64,000 nt of DNA, taken from NCBI RefSeq assembly GCF_003732225.1, contig NZ_MOBJ01000002.1, positions 124,001 through 188,000 of the forward strand. Direction: 5' to 3'. Shown piece by piece: positions 19,455 through 29,963 of this stretch (position 1 is the first letter of the stretch; each line of letters starts with the position of its first letter). Origin of the DNA: Pseudomonas brassicacearum (lineage in GTDB: Bacteria > Pseudomonadota > Gammaproteobacteria > Pseudomonadales > Pseudomonadaceae). Under the pieces are notes generated by a model. The model was given only the letters and a program-made list of their open reading frames with translations. It did not search any database and was not told the DNA's origin. Made by a program: the position numbers and the translations under genes.

Positions 19455-21104
19455 ATGAACCTGCACCAGTTCGCCGAAACCCACGAAGTCACCAATCAGC
19501 CGCCGTCGCTGGACGGGACCAACCTCTATCGCATCGACCTGCCGTTGCAAGAGTGGGCGCGGCGTTTCGGGGCGGGTTGGGCTGATGCGCGGATCGACGC
19601 GTATGGCGCTTTGGCCGGTGGTCCGTTGATGGAAGCCGGGTTCCTGGCCAACCAGAACAAGCCGGTGTTCGCCAGCCATGATCGCTACGGTCACCGCATC
19701 GATCTGGTGGAATTTCACCCGGCCTACCATGAACTGATGCGCACGGCGGTCGAGCATGGTTTGACCTCTTTGCCCTGGACCGATCCGCAGTCCGGCGCCC
19801 ATGTTGCCCGCGCGGCCATGAGCTACCTGCACAGCCAGGCCGAAGCCGGCAGTGGTTGCCCGCTGACCATGACCTTCGCCAGCGTCCCGGCATTGCGCCT
19901 GCAACCGGACATCGCCAAGCAGTGGCTGCCGAAAATCCTTGCTACCGACTATGACCCGCGCAATGTCGGCATGGCCCATAAGGCAGGTGTCACCATCGGC
20001 ATGGCGATGACCGAGAAACAGGGCGGCACCGACGTTCGGGCCAACACCACCAAGGCTTACCCGGTTGGCGCTGCGGGGCCGGGCCAGGCGTATGAACTGG
20101 TGGGGCACAAATGGTTCTGCTCGGCGCCGATGTGCGACGCCTTCCTGACCCTGGCGCAAACCGACAAGGGCCTGACCTGTTTCCTGCTGCCGCGCCATCG
20201 TCCGGATGACACGCGCAATCAGTTCTACATTCAGCGGCTGAAAGACAAACTCGGCAATTGCTCCAATGCGTCCAGCGAAGTCGAGTTCCGTGGCGCGTTG
20301 GCGTGGATGATCGGCGAAGAGGGGCGCGGAGTACCGACCATTATCGAGATGGTGGCCATGACCCGTTTTGATTGCATGGTCGGCTCCAGCGCCCTGATGC
20401 GTCAGGCATTGACCCAGGCCAGCCATCACTGTGCCCACCGGATGGTTGGCGGCAAATTGCTCAGTGAACAACCGTTGATGCAAAACGTGCTCGCCGACCT
20501 GGCGCTTGAAAGCGAAGCCGCGCTGGCGTTGAGCCTGCGCATGGGCCGGGCGCTGGATCACCTTGATGACACTCAGGAAGCCAAATTCGCCCGACTGGTG
20601 ACGGCGGTGGGCAAATACTGGATCTGCAAACGTGCGCCGGCCATGATCAACGAAGCCGCCGAATGCATGGGCGGTGCGGGTTACGTCGAAGACAGCATCT
20701 TGCCGCGCCTGTACCGTGAAGCTCCGGTGAACTCGACGTGGGAAGGTTCCGGCAACGTTCAGTGCCTTGACGTGTTGCGAGCGCTGTCGAAAGAACCGGG
20801 CGTGCTCGATGCACTGTTCAGCGAACTGGGCGATGGTCATGGCGATAAACGCCTGGCCGCACACATCAACCAGTTGCACGCGGCGTTCAAGGATACCGAT
20901 GACATTCAGTATCGCGCTCGACAACTGACCGAAGACATCGCCTTGGGCCTGCAAGCCAGGTTGTTGCTCGAAGCCGGCAACGCCAGCGTTAGCGATGCCT
21001 TCATTGCCAGTCGGTTGGGAACGGCCGGTCGGGTCTATGGCACCTTGCCGCGCGGGCTGGATGTGGAAGCGATTGTCGCGCGGTCGACCCCGCAGGGCTT
21101 CTGA
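19455..21104 (+). CDS. AidB-like acyl-CoA dehydrogenase
   Basis: A 549-residue flavoprotein of the AidB branch of acyl-CoA dehydrogenases, longer than the catabolic enzymes (about 390) and matching E. coli AidB (541). Recognisable parts: MAMTEKQGGTDVRANTT (FAD-binding loop), GHKWFCSAPMCDAFLTLAQ, LKDKLGNCSNASSEVEF, AAECMGGAGYVEDS, and the catalytic-glutamate region NSTWEGSGNVQCLDVLRA; an extra C-terminal helical domain follows. AidB protects DNA during alkylation stress and has weak isovaleryl-CoA dehydrogenase activity in E. coli; whether this protein does either is unknown. Start ATG 19455 with GAGGAGG upstream. No adaptive-response genes (ada, alkB) are nearby, so the symbol is not assigned. 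Confidence 0.85.
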   Translation: MNLHQFAETHEVTNQPPSLDGTNLYRIDLPLQEWARRFGAGWADARIDAYGALAGGPLMEAGFLANQNKPVFASHDRYGHRIDLVEFHPAYHELMRTAVEHGLTSLPWTDPQSGAHVARAAMSYLHSQAEAGSGCPLTMTFASVPALRLQPDIAKQWLPKILATDYDPRNVGMAHKAGVTIGMAMTEKQGGTDVRANTTKAYPVGAAGPGQAYELVGHKWFCSAPMCDAFLTLAQTDKGLTCFLLPRHRPDDTRNQFYIQRLKDKLGNCSNASSEVEFRGALAWMIGEEGRGVPTIIEMVAMTRFDCMVGSSALMRQALTQASHHCAHRMVGGKLLSEQPLMQNVLADLALESEAALALSLRMGRALDHLDDTQEAKFARLVTAVGKYWICKRAPAMINEAAECMGGAGYVEDSILPRLYREAPVNSTWEGSGNVQCLDVLRALSKEPGVLDALFSELGDGHGDKRLAAHINQLHAAFKDTDDIQYRARQLTEDIALGLQARLLLEAGNASVSDAFIASRLGTAGRVYGTLPRGLDVEAIVARSTPQGF

Positions 21105-21133
21105 TCACCGGTTAATGAACACGACCGAACCAG

Positions 21134-21237
21134 TGTGGGAGCGAGCTTGCTCGCGATAGCGGCGTGACAGTCGACATCAATGTTGAATGTTGCTCAGTCA
21201 TCGTCGGATCGCCGCCCGGAGCAAGCTCGCTCCCACA
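21134..21237. repeat. REPIN 4 (variant right arm)
   Basis: The left arm is a normal REP core; the right arm reads CGTCGGATCGCCGCCCGGAG then CAAGCTCGCTCCCAC, so the core is interrupted. REPIN 6 at 42281 has the identical right arm, showing a subfamily. Located 109 bases before the amn start. Confidence 0.85.
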
Positions 21238-21346
21238 CTGGACCTCAGTGCATCGCCGATTGTGGTCTCCCAGCACTCCGGTGTTCCCGTCGGACTGCGA
21301 TGCAGGCAAGATGAAGGCCTGCAAGCCAGAACACAGGAAGCTGATC

Positions 21347-22810
21347 GTGACCGAAGCCTTTATTGTCGTTCAAACCGCCGAACAAGCCGTGGATCGGCTT
21401 GCCGCTCTGCACGAGCGGGCTACCACTGCGTTGAGTCAGGCGCTCAAGCGTTATCTGAAAGACCGCGTCGAGCCCGACGCTGAACAACGTGCGATGTTCC
21501 GTTATCCAGAATTACGCCTGACTTACCTTTGCCAAGGCGAAGTCCCGCAAACCACCCGCGCTTATGCCAAGGTCCAGTTGCCGGGGACCTACAGCGTCAC
21601 CGTCACCCATCCGGCGGCTTTCCGTAAGTATTTGCTGGAGCAGTTGGTGCCGCTGATGCACGACTTCACCGTGACGGTGGAAGTGGGCGTCAGTGAGCAG
21701 AATATTCCGTACCCGTACGTGGTCGAGCAGGGCGATGAACTGGCTGGCTCCGGCGTCACCGCTGCGGTGCTGGCGCGGGTATTCCCGAGTACCGATTTGT
21801 CGGCCGCCACCGATGGCATTGCCGATGGTTTGTACGATTGGGAAAACACCGATCCTCTGCCGTTGGCGTTGTTCGACGCCGCACGGGTGGATTTCTCCCT
21901 GCGCCGTCTGGTGCACTACACCGGTAGTGACTGGCGCCATGTGCAGCCGTGGATCCTGCTGACCAACTACCACCGTTATGTCGACCAGTTCATCACCCAT
22001 GGTCTGGAGCAACTGCGTACCGATCCGCGTTTTGTGCGCATGGTCTTGCCGGGCAACGTGATCATTGAAAAGAGCATGGATCACGGCGAAGCGTCGGCCA
22101 TTGCCGCAGGCGTGGTCTGGCACCGTTATCAGATGCCGGCCTATCACCTGCAGGCGTCTGACGGCCACGGCGTAACCCTGGTCAACATTGGCGTCGGCCC
22201 GTCCAACGCGAAGAACATCACTGACCACTTGGCCGTATTGCGTCCGCATTGCTGGTTGATGATCGGTCACTGTGGTGGCCTGCGGCAGTCGCAGACCATC
22301 GGCGACTACGTGCTGGCTCACGCTTACATGCGCCGCGACGGGATTCTCGACCGGGTGGTGCCACCGAACATTCCGATTCCGGCTCTGGCCGAAGTGCAGA
22401 TGGCCTTGCAGCAAGCGGCAGCCAACGTCACCGGCGAAAAGGGCGATGACCTGAAAAAGCGCCTGCGCACCGGCACCGTATTGACCTACGACGACCGTAA
22501 CTGGGAGCTGCGCTGGGCTCAGGAGCGACCGTTGATCAACTTGTCTCGTGCGGTTGCCGTGGACATGGAAAGCGGCACCATCGCTGCGCAAGGCTACCGT
22601 TTGCGCGTGCCATACGGCACCTTGCTGTGTGTTTCGGACAAACCGCTGCACAGTGAAATCAAGTTGCCAGGTTCGGCCAACGCCTTCTATGAGCGTGCGG
22701 TCAGCCAGCACTTGAAGATCGGCATCGCTGCGGTAGATCTGTTGCGTACCGAGCTCAATTCGTTGCACTCGCGCAAACTGCGCAGCTTCGACGAACCACC
22801 GTTCCGCTGA
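21347..22810 (+). CDS. amn: AMP nucleosidase
   Basis: Hydrolyses AMP to adenine and ribose 5-phosphate, controlling the adenylate pool; cytosolic. 487 residues. N-terminal domain (about 1-170) followed by the PNP/UDP-phosphorylase-like catalytic domain, with GVTLVNIGVGPSNAKNITDH, MIGHCGGLRQSQTIGDYVLA, and DMESGTIAAQGYRLRVPYGT. I chose GTG 21347 (VTEAFIVVQTAEQA) because AGGAAG lies six bases before it and the family starts there. The open frame goes back to 21164, but that stretch translates REPIN 4. The gene lies downstream of the AidB-like gene and upstream of rluE, as in P. aeruginosa. Confidence 0.94.
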   Translation: MTEAFIVVQTAEQAVDRLAALHERATTALSQALKRYLKDRVEPDAEQRAMFRYPELRLTYLCQGEVPQTTRAYAKVQLPGTYSVTVTHPAAFRKYLLEQLVPLMHDFTVTVEVGVSEQNIPYPYVVEQGDELAGSGVTAAVLARVFPSTDLSAATDGIADGLYDWENTDPLPLALFDAARVDFSLRRLVHYTGSDWRHVQPWILLTNYHRYVDQFITHGLEQLRTDPRFVRMVLPGNVIIEKSMDHGEASAIAAGVVWHRYQMPAYHLQASDGHGVTLVNIGVGPSNAKNITDHLAVLRPHCWLMIGHCGGLRQSQTIGDYVLAHAYMRRDGILDRVVPPNIPIPALAEVQMALQQAAANVTGEKGDDLKKRLRTGTVLTYDDRNWELRWAQERPLINLSRAVAVDMESGTIAAQGYRLRVPYGTLLCVSDKPLHSEIKLPGSANAFYERAVSQHLKIGIAAVDLLRTELNSLHSRKLRSFDEPPFR

Positions 22811-22881
22811 TTGTTGTCATGGTCATTTGACGGTTGGGGCACTAGCATTGGCAGCCCTGACCGTTAGATGTTGTTTTTGCC

Positions 22882-23523
22882 ATGCCGCGTCCTCCTCGTC
22901 CCGCTTCCCGCCGCCCCGGCGTTGCGCCCGCGCAATCCTCTTCAGCCCCGCGACGTGTTGCCAAAGCACCGCCCGCCGAGCCGAAACTGATTCTGTTCAA
23001 CAAACCCTTCGATGTGCTGACGCAGTTCAGCGACGGTGAAGGGCGGGCGACGCTCAAGGACTTTATCGAGATTCCCGGAATCTACCCGGCAGGACGGCTG
23101 GACCGTGACAGCGAAGGCTTGCTGTTGCTGACCAACGACGGTCAGCTTCAGGCACGTATCGCCGATCCGAAACACAAGTTGGCCAAGACCTATTGGGTGC
23201 AAGTGGAAGGTGAGCCGAGCGCCGAGCAATTGCAGCGTTTGCGCGAGGGCGTCGAGTTGAACGACGGCATGACCTTGCCGGCGCAGGCGCGGCAGCTGGA
23301 AGAGCCTGCGCTATGGCCGCGTAACCCGCCCGTGCGCTTTCGCAAAAGCGTGCCGACCAGTTGGCTGGAATTGGTGATTCGTGAAGGACGTAATCGTCAG
23401 GTGCGGCGCATGACTGCTGCGGTAGGCTTGCCGACACTGCGTCTGGTGCGGGTGCGAATCGGTGACTGGACGATTGAAGGTCTCGATCAGGGCCAGTGGA
23501 AAGAAGTGCCGGCGCGCTTATAG
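22882..23523 (+). CDS. rluE: 23S rRNA pseudouridine synthase RluE-type (RsuA family)
   Basis: Isomerises a uridine in 23S rRNA (position 2457 in E. coli). 213 residues, with a basic Pro/Arg/Ala-rich N-terminal tail of about 32 residues and no S4 domain, as in RluE. Signature: [22 protein letters not shown] with the catalytic Asp in GRLDRDSEG, then KTYWVQVEG and [31 protein letters not shown]. Start ATG 22882. Its stop overlaps by six bases the end of the convergent DUF2788 gene. RluE is the best fit by length and lack of S4; another RsuA-family target is possible. Confidence 0.87.
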   Translation: MPRPPRPASRRPGVAPAQSSSAPRRVAKAPPAEPKLILFNKPFDVLTQFSDGEGRATLKDFIEIPGIYPAGRLDRDSEGLLLLTNDGQLQARIADPKHKLAKTYWVQVEGEPSAEQLQRLREGVELNDGMTLPAQARQLEEPALWPRNPPVRFRKSVPTSWLELVIREGRNRQVRRMTAAVGLPTLRLVRVRIGDWTIEGLDQGQWKEVPARL

Positions 23524-23727
23524 AGCGCCGGATTCGATCAGGCCGATCACCACGCTTTTGATGATGAACGCGGCCACGCCCAAGCCCAGCACAAAGAACA
23601 GGATGAACGAGCCGAAGCGCCCGGCTTTGGATTTTTTCGCCAGATCCCAGACGATGAAACCCATGAAAATGATCAGGATGCTCACCAGACCGGTCATCAT
23701 CCACTCTTCAAATACTGCAGGATCCAT
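23518..23727 (-). CDS. DUF2788 small membrane protein
   Basis: A 69-residue inner-membrane protein of unknown function. Two membrane spans: [18 protein letters not shown] (about 13-30) and [27 protein letters not shown] (about 38-64), with a short positive loop KKSKAGR that should face the cytosol. The acidic start [11 protein letters not shown] is typical. Tail-to-tail with rluE, the stop codons overlapping by six bases. The same small gene follows the pseudouridine synthase in P. aeruginosa. Confidence 0.88.
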   Translation of the reverse strand: MDPAVFEEWMMTGLVSILIIFMGFIVWDLAKKSKAGRFGSFILFFVLGLGVAAFIIKSVVIGLIESGAL

Positions 23728-23842
23728 CGACTATCTCCAGCGCGTGCGGGGCAAAAAAGGCCGGTGAAGTATACGCCAATGGATATTGGCGGCGCATTGA
23801 CGTGCGTCGGTCTGCCGCAGTTGTTCGTCGCCTGTGCCGGCC

Positions 23843-23940
23843 CCATCGCGAGCAAGCTCGCTCCCACATTGGATCTTCAGTGAACACATTATTTGTGAGC
23901 GTCCAAGATCAACTGTGGGAGCGAGCTTGCTCGCGATGGC
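23843..23940. repeat. REPIN 5
   Basis: Inverted REP cores at both ends of 98 bases; its right end touches the stop codon of the Lrp-type gene. The spacer has an inner complementary pair, GATCTTCAGTGAAC and GTCCAAGATC. Confidence 0.9.
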
Positions 23941-23944
23941 GTAC

Positions 23945-24424
23945 TTAGCTGCGCAAATGAGTCAACGGCAATTCGGTGCTGTTGAGTACCTGATTGAGCA
24001 CAAAGCTTGAGCGCACGCTGGTCACGCCTTCGATGCGGGTCAGGTGGCCGAGCAGCAGTTTCTGGTAATGGTCCATGTCCGGCACCACCACCTTGAGCTG
24101 ATAGTCGGCGTCCATTCCGGTCACCAGGCTGCATTCGAGCACTTGCGGCAAGGTGCGGATGGCCGCTTCGAAGTTTTCGAAACGCTCGGGCGTGTGGCGG
24201 TCCATGCCGATCAATACGTAGGCGGTCAGGCTCAGGCCGAGCATCTTGCGGTCGAGCAGGGCCACCTGACGGGTGATGTAGCCGTCGTCTTCGAGCTGCT
24301 TGACCCGCCGCGAACAAGGCGATGGCGACAGGCCGATGCGTTCGGCCAGCTCCTGATTGGAGATGCGCGCATCGCGCTGCAATTCCGCCAAAATGCTCAA
24401 GTCGTATCGGTCGAGTTTGCTCAT
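23945..24424 (-). CDS. Lrp/AsnC family transcriptional regulator
   Basis: 159 residues. N-terminal winged helix (MSKLDRYDLSILAELQRDARISNQELAERIGLSPSPCSRRVKQLEDDGYI) and C-terminal RAM/ACT-like effector domain (LVTGMDADYQLKVVVPDMDHYQKLL, LTRIEGVTSVRSSFVL). Such proteins form octamers and respond to amino acids. The target is unknown. The divergent side holds no coding gene for 420 bases but an apparent structured RNA, so it may control that transcript. The AT-rich stretch at 24445-24500, in front of the start, would suit Lrp binding. It is not the branched-chain regulator BkdR, whose N-terminus differs. Corresponds in position to PA3965 of P. aeruginosa. Confidence 0.9.
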   Translation of the reverse strand: MSKLDRYDLSILAELQRDARISNQELAERIGLSPSPCSRRVKQLEDDGYITRQVALLDRKMLGLSLTAYVLIGMDRHTPERFENFEAAIRTLPQVLECSLVTGMDADYQLKVVVPDMDHYQKLLLGHLTRIEGVTSVRSSFVLNQVLNSTELPLTHLRS

Positions 24425-24554
24425 GAATCAGGCCTTTGTCTTAACTATTGCGGTAGATTATCTATCCGTGATTAAAAATTGCGCAAGTCATGTTTATTTG
24501 AGCAATCTTCGCAATCCTCTGTCGCCACCTCAAGCCTATTCTTATCACCAGAAT

Positions 24555-24740
24555 CACTGCCCGGACAAACAGTCCACAGCGGCCCGCCGAATCAGGCCAG
24601 CCGCGGCCACCACCCCCAACAGGGGTTGAGTTGGCCCCCGGGCTACACACTGTCCAGAAGACGGAGTGAGGTGAGCCGACGTCAAAAGCGTCGAGCACGG
24701 ACGAAGTTCTCAAGGGGAGGCCGACGGGTCTCCCTTTTTT
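24555..24740 (+). ncRNA. Candidate structured RNA (small RNA or leader), about 185 nt
   Basis: The 422-base gap between the Lrp gene and the poly-Q gene contains no convincing reading frame but nested pairings: GCCCGG 24559-24564 with CCGGGC 24638-24643 enclosing GGCCA/TGGCC and CCCC-AACA-GGGG; then GTCC 24652-24655 with GGAC 24699-24702 enclosing CGACG/CGTCG 24677-24693; and finally a strong terminator. GC content is above that of the flanks. The 5' end is not defined, and I recognise no known RNA family (not 6S, 4.5S, tmRNA, RNase P, RsmX/Y/Z by inspection). It could be an independent small RNA or the attenuated leader of the gene at 24847. Confidence 0.55.
24715..24740 (+). terminator. Strong intrinsic terminator
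   Basis: GGGAGGCC pairs with GGTCTCCC (8 bp, one G-U) over the tetraloop GACG and is followed by six T. It ends the candidate RNA 106 bases before the poly-Q gene. Confidence 0.85.
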
Positions 24741-24846
24741 ATTGCGCGTAAATCAAGAAATAAGTCTGGCGACTGATAACCTGTTGCAGAACCGGCCTGT
24801 ACTTTTTCAGTCTTATGTATAGGTCACCACCGCAGTGAGGAATAGC

Positions 24847-25943
<1,097 letters not shown>

Positions 25944-25950
<7 letters not shown>

Positions 25951-26840
25951 ACCTGGGCGGCCTTCACCACTTCCTGCGGGTCGGCGTGCACCAGCACTTC
26001 GGCTCGCGGGTAAACGGCGTGAATGGCGTCCGCCGCTTGATCGCTGATGCCGTGCGCGACTGACAGCGTCAGCTCTCCCGGCAACTCCAGGTGCAATTGC
26101 ACGAACCAGTGACTGCCGGAGATCCGTGTGCGCAAGTCGTGGGCACCGAGTACGCCGGGCACGCCGCAGGCCAGTTCGAGCATGTGCTGGCTGACGTCTG
26201 GCGGCAGTTCTTCATCCATCAACACCGCAAAACTTTCCCGGGCGATTTGAATCGCGCTCCACAGAATGTAGACGGCGATCCCCAGACCGAACCAGGGATC
26301 GACTTGATGCCAGCCAAAACCGGCCAGTACCAACGCCACCAGGATGCTGCCGTTGAGCATCATGTCGGAACGGTAATGCAGCGAGTCGGCGCGCACCGCG
26401 TTGGAGCCGGTTTCGCGGATTACCCGGTGTTGCAGCATCAGCAGCGCCAGGGTCAGGACGAGGGAAAAGATAATCACGCCAATGCTGATCCACGGCGCGC
26501 CCACCGGTTCCGGGTGTTTCAGGCGCTCAAAGGCCTGATACGCGATCAACACCGCGCTGCCACCGATGAACAGTGCCTGGGCCATGCCCGACAAGGATTC
26601 CGCCTTGCCGTGCCCGTAGCGGTGATCGTCATCGGCCGGGCGCAATGCGTAATGCACCGCCAACAGATTGAGCAGCGACGTCACGCCGTCGAGTGCCGAG
26701 TCTGTCAGCCCGGCGAGCATGCTCACCGATCCGCTCAGCCACCAGGCAATGGCCTTGGCGACAATCAGGGTACTTGCCACCGCCACCGAGGCGCGGGTGG
26801 CGAGACGTAACAGGCGAGCGTGTTCCGGGCTGCTGGTCAT
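25944..26840 (-). CDS. Cation diffusion facilitator, FieF-like metal/H+ antiporter
   Basis: Exports divalent metals (zinc, iron or similar) across the inner membrane. 298 residues, six membrane spans and a C-terminal cytosolic ferredoxin-like domain (GVPGVLGAHDLRTRISGSHWFVQLHLELP). The transport-site residues are Asp-Asp in span II (DSALDG) and His-Asp in span V (HYRSDMM), the DD-HD set of FieF/YiiP. DDDHRYGHGKAESL is the loop after span II. Start at ATG 26840 (MTSSPEHARLL); the open frame upstream has no support. It follows the small lipoprotein gene by 28 bases on the same strand. The metal cannot be named from sequence alone. Confidence 0.9.
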
Positions 26841-26868
26841 AGGTGGAACGTTTCCTCGGTGTTGAGCA

Positions 26869-27288
26869 TCAAGCAGCGGGTTGCAGACCGAACATCGCCA
26901 GTTGCTGAGCACTGCCCTTGTGCTGGATCAGACGCGGGTCATCCAGTGGAAGGTTGCGGCCCAGCTCGCTTTCGAGAATAGCCTGCAACTTGTGGTTATC
27001 GACCTTGCCGTCGGCATCGATGGCTTGTTTGAGTTTCTCCGGTGCCACTTGCGCGGTCTTGCCGGGTTCGAAGTAAATCGCGCCGGTGGTGAAGTCCACG
27101 GCGAACGCGACCAGTCCGGGGATGATGTAGAACAGCAGGCCCACGGCGTCGAGCGCGGCAATCGCCGGGTCGATCTTGCCGTCGATCTGGCCACGGCGAT
27201 CCGGGTAGAAAATCGAACCGCAAGCGGTCACTTGGGTCAGCAGGGTTGCAACCAATACACCGCCAATCAGGCGAAACGGAGCACGCAT
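26869..27288 (-). CDS. Hypothetical lipoprotein, 139 aa
   Basis: A lipoprotein signal (LIGGVLVATLLTQVTACGS, Cys about 23) leads into a hydrophobic segment (AVGLLFYIIPGLVAFAVDFTTGAIYF) followed by a soluble tail (VAPEKLKQAIDADGKVDNHKLQAILESELGRNLPLDDPRLI). I recognise no characterised function; similar proteins occur in this spot in other pseudomonads (PA3962 position). The GSIFYPDRRGQ start of the mature part is reminiscent of proteins annotated as polar-amino-acid or nucleotidyltransferase-like without basis, so I leave it unnamed. Start at ATG 27288. Divergent from hrpB, upstream of the CDF gene on the same strand. Confidence 0.78.
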   Translation of the reverse strand: MRAPFRLIGGVLVATLLTQVTACGSIFYPDRRGQIDGKIDPAIAALDAVGLLFYIIPGLVAFAVDFTTGAIYFEPGKTAQVAPEKLKQAIDADGKVDNHKLQAILESELGRNLPLDDPRLIQHKGSAQQLAMFGLQPAA

Positions 27289-27397
27289 GGTAAATCTCCT
27301 GAGCAAACATTAAACGAAACGTCGTCGGTATGAATTAGGACCGTGATTAACGCCAGGCAGTTCGCCGTTATACTCGTGCCTCTGTTTTGGAGCCAGC

Positions 27398-29932
27398 ATG
27401 ATTTCTTTGCCAATTGATGAAGTTTTACCCGCGCTGCGTGAAGCCTTGGCGACACGCCACGAAGCCGTGCTCGAAGCACCACCCGGCGCCGGTAAAACCA
27501 CCCGCGTGCCATTGGCGATGTTGAATGAACCATGGCTGGCCGGGCAAACCATCCTCATGCTTGAACCGCGTCGGCTGGCGGCGCGGGCGGCGGCCGAACG
27601 GTTGGCCAGTGAGCTCGGCGAGAAAGTCGGTGAAACGGTCGGCTACCGGATTCGCCTCGACAGTAAAGTCGGGCCGAATACGCGCATTGAAGTGGTCACC
27701 GAAGGCATCCTCACGCGTCGCTTGCAGGAGGACCCGGCGCTTGAAGGCGTGGGCCTGCTGATCTTCGACGAATACCACGAGCGTAGTCTCGATGCCGACC
27801 TCGCGCTGGCCCTGAGCCTGAATGGCCGTGAGCTGTTTCGTGATGAGCAGCCGCTGAAGATTCTGTTGATGTCGGCAACCCTCGAAGGCGAGCGTCTGGC
27901 CGGCCTGCTGAATGACGCGCCGATCCTGCGCAGCGAAGGCCGCATGTACCCGGTGACGATGCACTGGGGCCGGCCGTTTCAGCCGGGCGAATTCATCGAG
28001 CCGCGACTGGTGCAGACCATTCTCGACGCCTTGAACGATGAAACCGGCAGTCTGCTGGTATTCCTTCCCGGGCAAGCGGAAATCCGCCGCGTGCATCAGC
28101 AGTTGGCCGATGCATTGGGCGAGCGTACTGAGGTGCTGCTCTGCCCGTTGCATGGCGAACTCGATCTGGCGGCGCAACGTGCGGCCATCGATCCAGCGCC
28201 ACCCGGCCAGCGCAAAGTGGTGCTGGCCACCAACATCGCCGAGACCAGTTTGACCATCAATGGCGTGCGCGTGGTCATCGACGCCGGGTTGGCGCGAGTG
28301 CCGCGCTTCGACCCTGGCAGCGGCATGACCCGCCTCGATACCCAGCGCATCTCCCGCGCCAGCGCCACTCAGCGTGCCGGCCGGGCAGGAAGGCTGGAAC
28401 CGGGTGTGTGTTATCGGCTGTGGTCGCAGGATCAGCATGAACAACTGGCGGCCTATGCCAGCCCGGAAATTCTCTCGGCGGACCTTGCCGGGCTGGCCTT
28501 GCAGCTCGGACGTTGGGGCGTTCTGCCTGGGCAGCTGGTCTGGCTCGATGTACCTCCGGCGGCGGCTTATGCACAGGCGCAGGACTTGCTCGAACGCCTT
28601 GGTGCGTTGGAAGGTTCGTCCGCTGAAGACTGGAAGCTCACTCGCCACGGTCAGGCCATGGCCGAACTCCCGGCCCATCCGCGCATCGCGCATCTGTTAC
28701 TGCGTGGGCAAGCGTTGGGGCTGGCAAACATGGCCTGCGACGTCGCTGCCTTGCTCGGTGAGCGGGATATTTTGCGCGGTGCCGGCGCGGATTTGCACAG
28801 TCGTCTGGTGCTTTTATCTGGCGAAGAACGGGCGGCGCGTGGTGCTCAAGGTGGCGTGCAGCGGGCGCGGCAATTGGCGCGGCAATATCGCGGTTATCTG
28901 CGCGGCAAAGCCGAGTCGCCGGTCATCGATCCAGAGCATCCACGTTGGCTCGGCGCGTTGCTGGCGCTGGCCTATCCGGATCGTGTCGCCCAGCAACGCC
29001 GCGCCGGTGGTGCTGAATACCGGCTGGCCAACGGTCGCGCAGCGTTGTTTGCCGAGGCCGACAGCCTGATGAAGCAGCCCTGGCTGGTGATCGCCGATCT
29101 GGGCAGCCGTCAGGGGCAGCGCGAAGAGCGGATTTATCTGGCGGCGGATTTTGATCCGGCGCTGTTCGATTCGGTGTTGGCAGAGCAGGTGCGTTGCGTC
29201 GATCAGCTCGATTGGGACGAACGTGAAGGCGTGCTGCGGGCCGAGCGTCAGCGCAAGGTCGGCGAGTTGGTGCTCAGCCGCGAGCCGCTGACCGGCCTCG
29301 ATGAAACGGCACGCAGCCAGGCGTTGGTCAATCTGGTCCGCCGTAAAGGACTGGAGCTGTTGCCATGGACCCCGGAGTTGCGTCAGTGGCAGGCGCGAGT
29401 GGCATTGCTGCGTCAGCTGGATCTGAGCAAGCAGGGCGAAAGCGAGTGGCCGGATGTCAGCGATGCGGCGTTGCTGGCCAGCCTGGAGCACTGGTTGATG
29501 CCGTACCTGGGGCGGGTTTCGCGACTCAGTCATTTCGCCAACCTTGATGTGTCGAGCTTTGTGCATAACCTGCTGCCGTGGCCCTTGCCGCAACGCCTCG
29601 ATGAACAGGCGCCGCATCATCTGAGCGTGCCTTCCGGTTCATCGATTCGTCTGGATTACAGCGAGCAGCCACCGATTCTCGCGGTGCGTTTGCAGGAGTT
29701 GTTCGGCTTGGCCGAAACCCCGCGCATTGCCGGTGGCCGGCAGGTGGTCAAGCTGCATTTGCTGTCACCCGCGCGGCGGCCGGTGCAGGTCACCCAGGAT
29801 CTGGCGAACTTCTGGCGTAGTACTTATGCCGAGGTGAAGAAGGACCTCAAGGGGCGCTACCCGAAACACTACTGGCCGGATGACCCGCTGGTGGCCGAGG
29901 CCACGGCGCGGGCCAAACCTCGCAAAGGCTGA
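27398..29932 (+). CDS. hrpB: ATP-dependent helicase HrpB
   Basis: A DEAH/RHA-type putative RNA helicase, 844 residues, normal for HrpB. Motifs: Walker A LEAPPGAGKTTRVPLAML (near 30), Ib VVTEGILTRRL, motif II in the HrpB form DEYHERS (near 127), motif III MSATLEG, motif IV LVFLPGQAEI, V ATNIAETSLTINGVR and VI QRAGRAGR. HA2 and HrpB C-terminal domains follow, ending with LKGRYPKHYWPDDPLVAEAT. Start ATG 27398 with GGAG in front. The substrate is unclear; E. coli hrpB mutants have only mild phenotypes. A partial copy of the endonuclease gene end lies 110 bases downstream. Confidence 0.95.
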   Translation: MISLPIDEVLPALREALATRHEAVLEAPPGAGKTTRVPLAMLNEPWLAGQTILMLEPRRLAARAAAERLASELGEKVGETVGYRIRLDSKVGPNTRIEVVTEGILTRRLQEDPALEGVGLLIFDEYHERSLDADLALALSLNGRELFRDEQPLKILLMSATLEGERLAGLLNDAPILRSEGRMYPVTMHWGRPFQPGEFIEPRLVQTILDALNDETGSLLVFLPGQAEIRRVHQQLADALGERTEVLLCPLHGELDLAAQRAAIDPAPPGQRKVVLATNIAETSLTINGVRVVIDAGLARVPRFDPGSGMTRLDTQRISRASATQRAGRAGRLEPGVCYRLWSQDQHEQLAAYASPEILSADLAGLALQLGRWGVLPGQLVWLDVPPAAAYAQAQDLLERLGALEGSSAEDWKLTRHGQAMAELPAHPRIAHLLLRGQALGLANMACDVAALLGERDILRGAGADLHSRLVLLSGEERAARGAQGGVQRARQLARQYRGYLRGKAESPVIDPEHPRWLGALLALAYPDRVAQQRRAGGAEYRLANGRAALFAEADSLMKQPWLVIADLGSRQGQREERIYLAADFDPALFDSVLAEQVRCVDQLDWDEREGVLRAERQRKVGELVLSREPLTGLDETARSQALVNLVRRKGLELLPWTPELRQWQARVALLRQLDLSKQGESEWPDVSDAALLASLEHWLMPYLGRVSRLSHFANLDVSSFVHNLLPWPLPQRLDEQAPHHLSVPSGSSIRLDYSEQPPILAVRLQELFGLAETPRIAGGRQVVKLHLLSPARRPVQVTQDLANFWRSTYAEVKKDLKGRYPKHYWPDDPLVAEATARAKPRKG

Positions 29933-29963
29933 AGATCAAAAGATCGTCCGAACGCGGCCCGAA

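Noticed and set aside
16942..20954. Long minus-strand open frames (473, 265 and 525 codons)
   Set aside because: Shadows of ladS and the AidB-like gene, which have full domain sets on the plus strand.
21164..21346. N-terminal extension of amn
   Set aside because: It translates REPIN 4, and the GTG at 21347 has a good ribosome-binding site and matches the family start.
24555..24740. 6S RNA, 4.5S RNA, tmRNA, RNase P RNA or RsmX/Y/Z identity for the structured RNA
   Set aside because: None of their conserved sequences (for example the repeated GGA loops of Rsm RNAs or the tmRNA ends) is visible.
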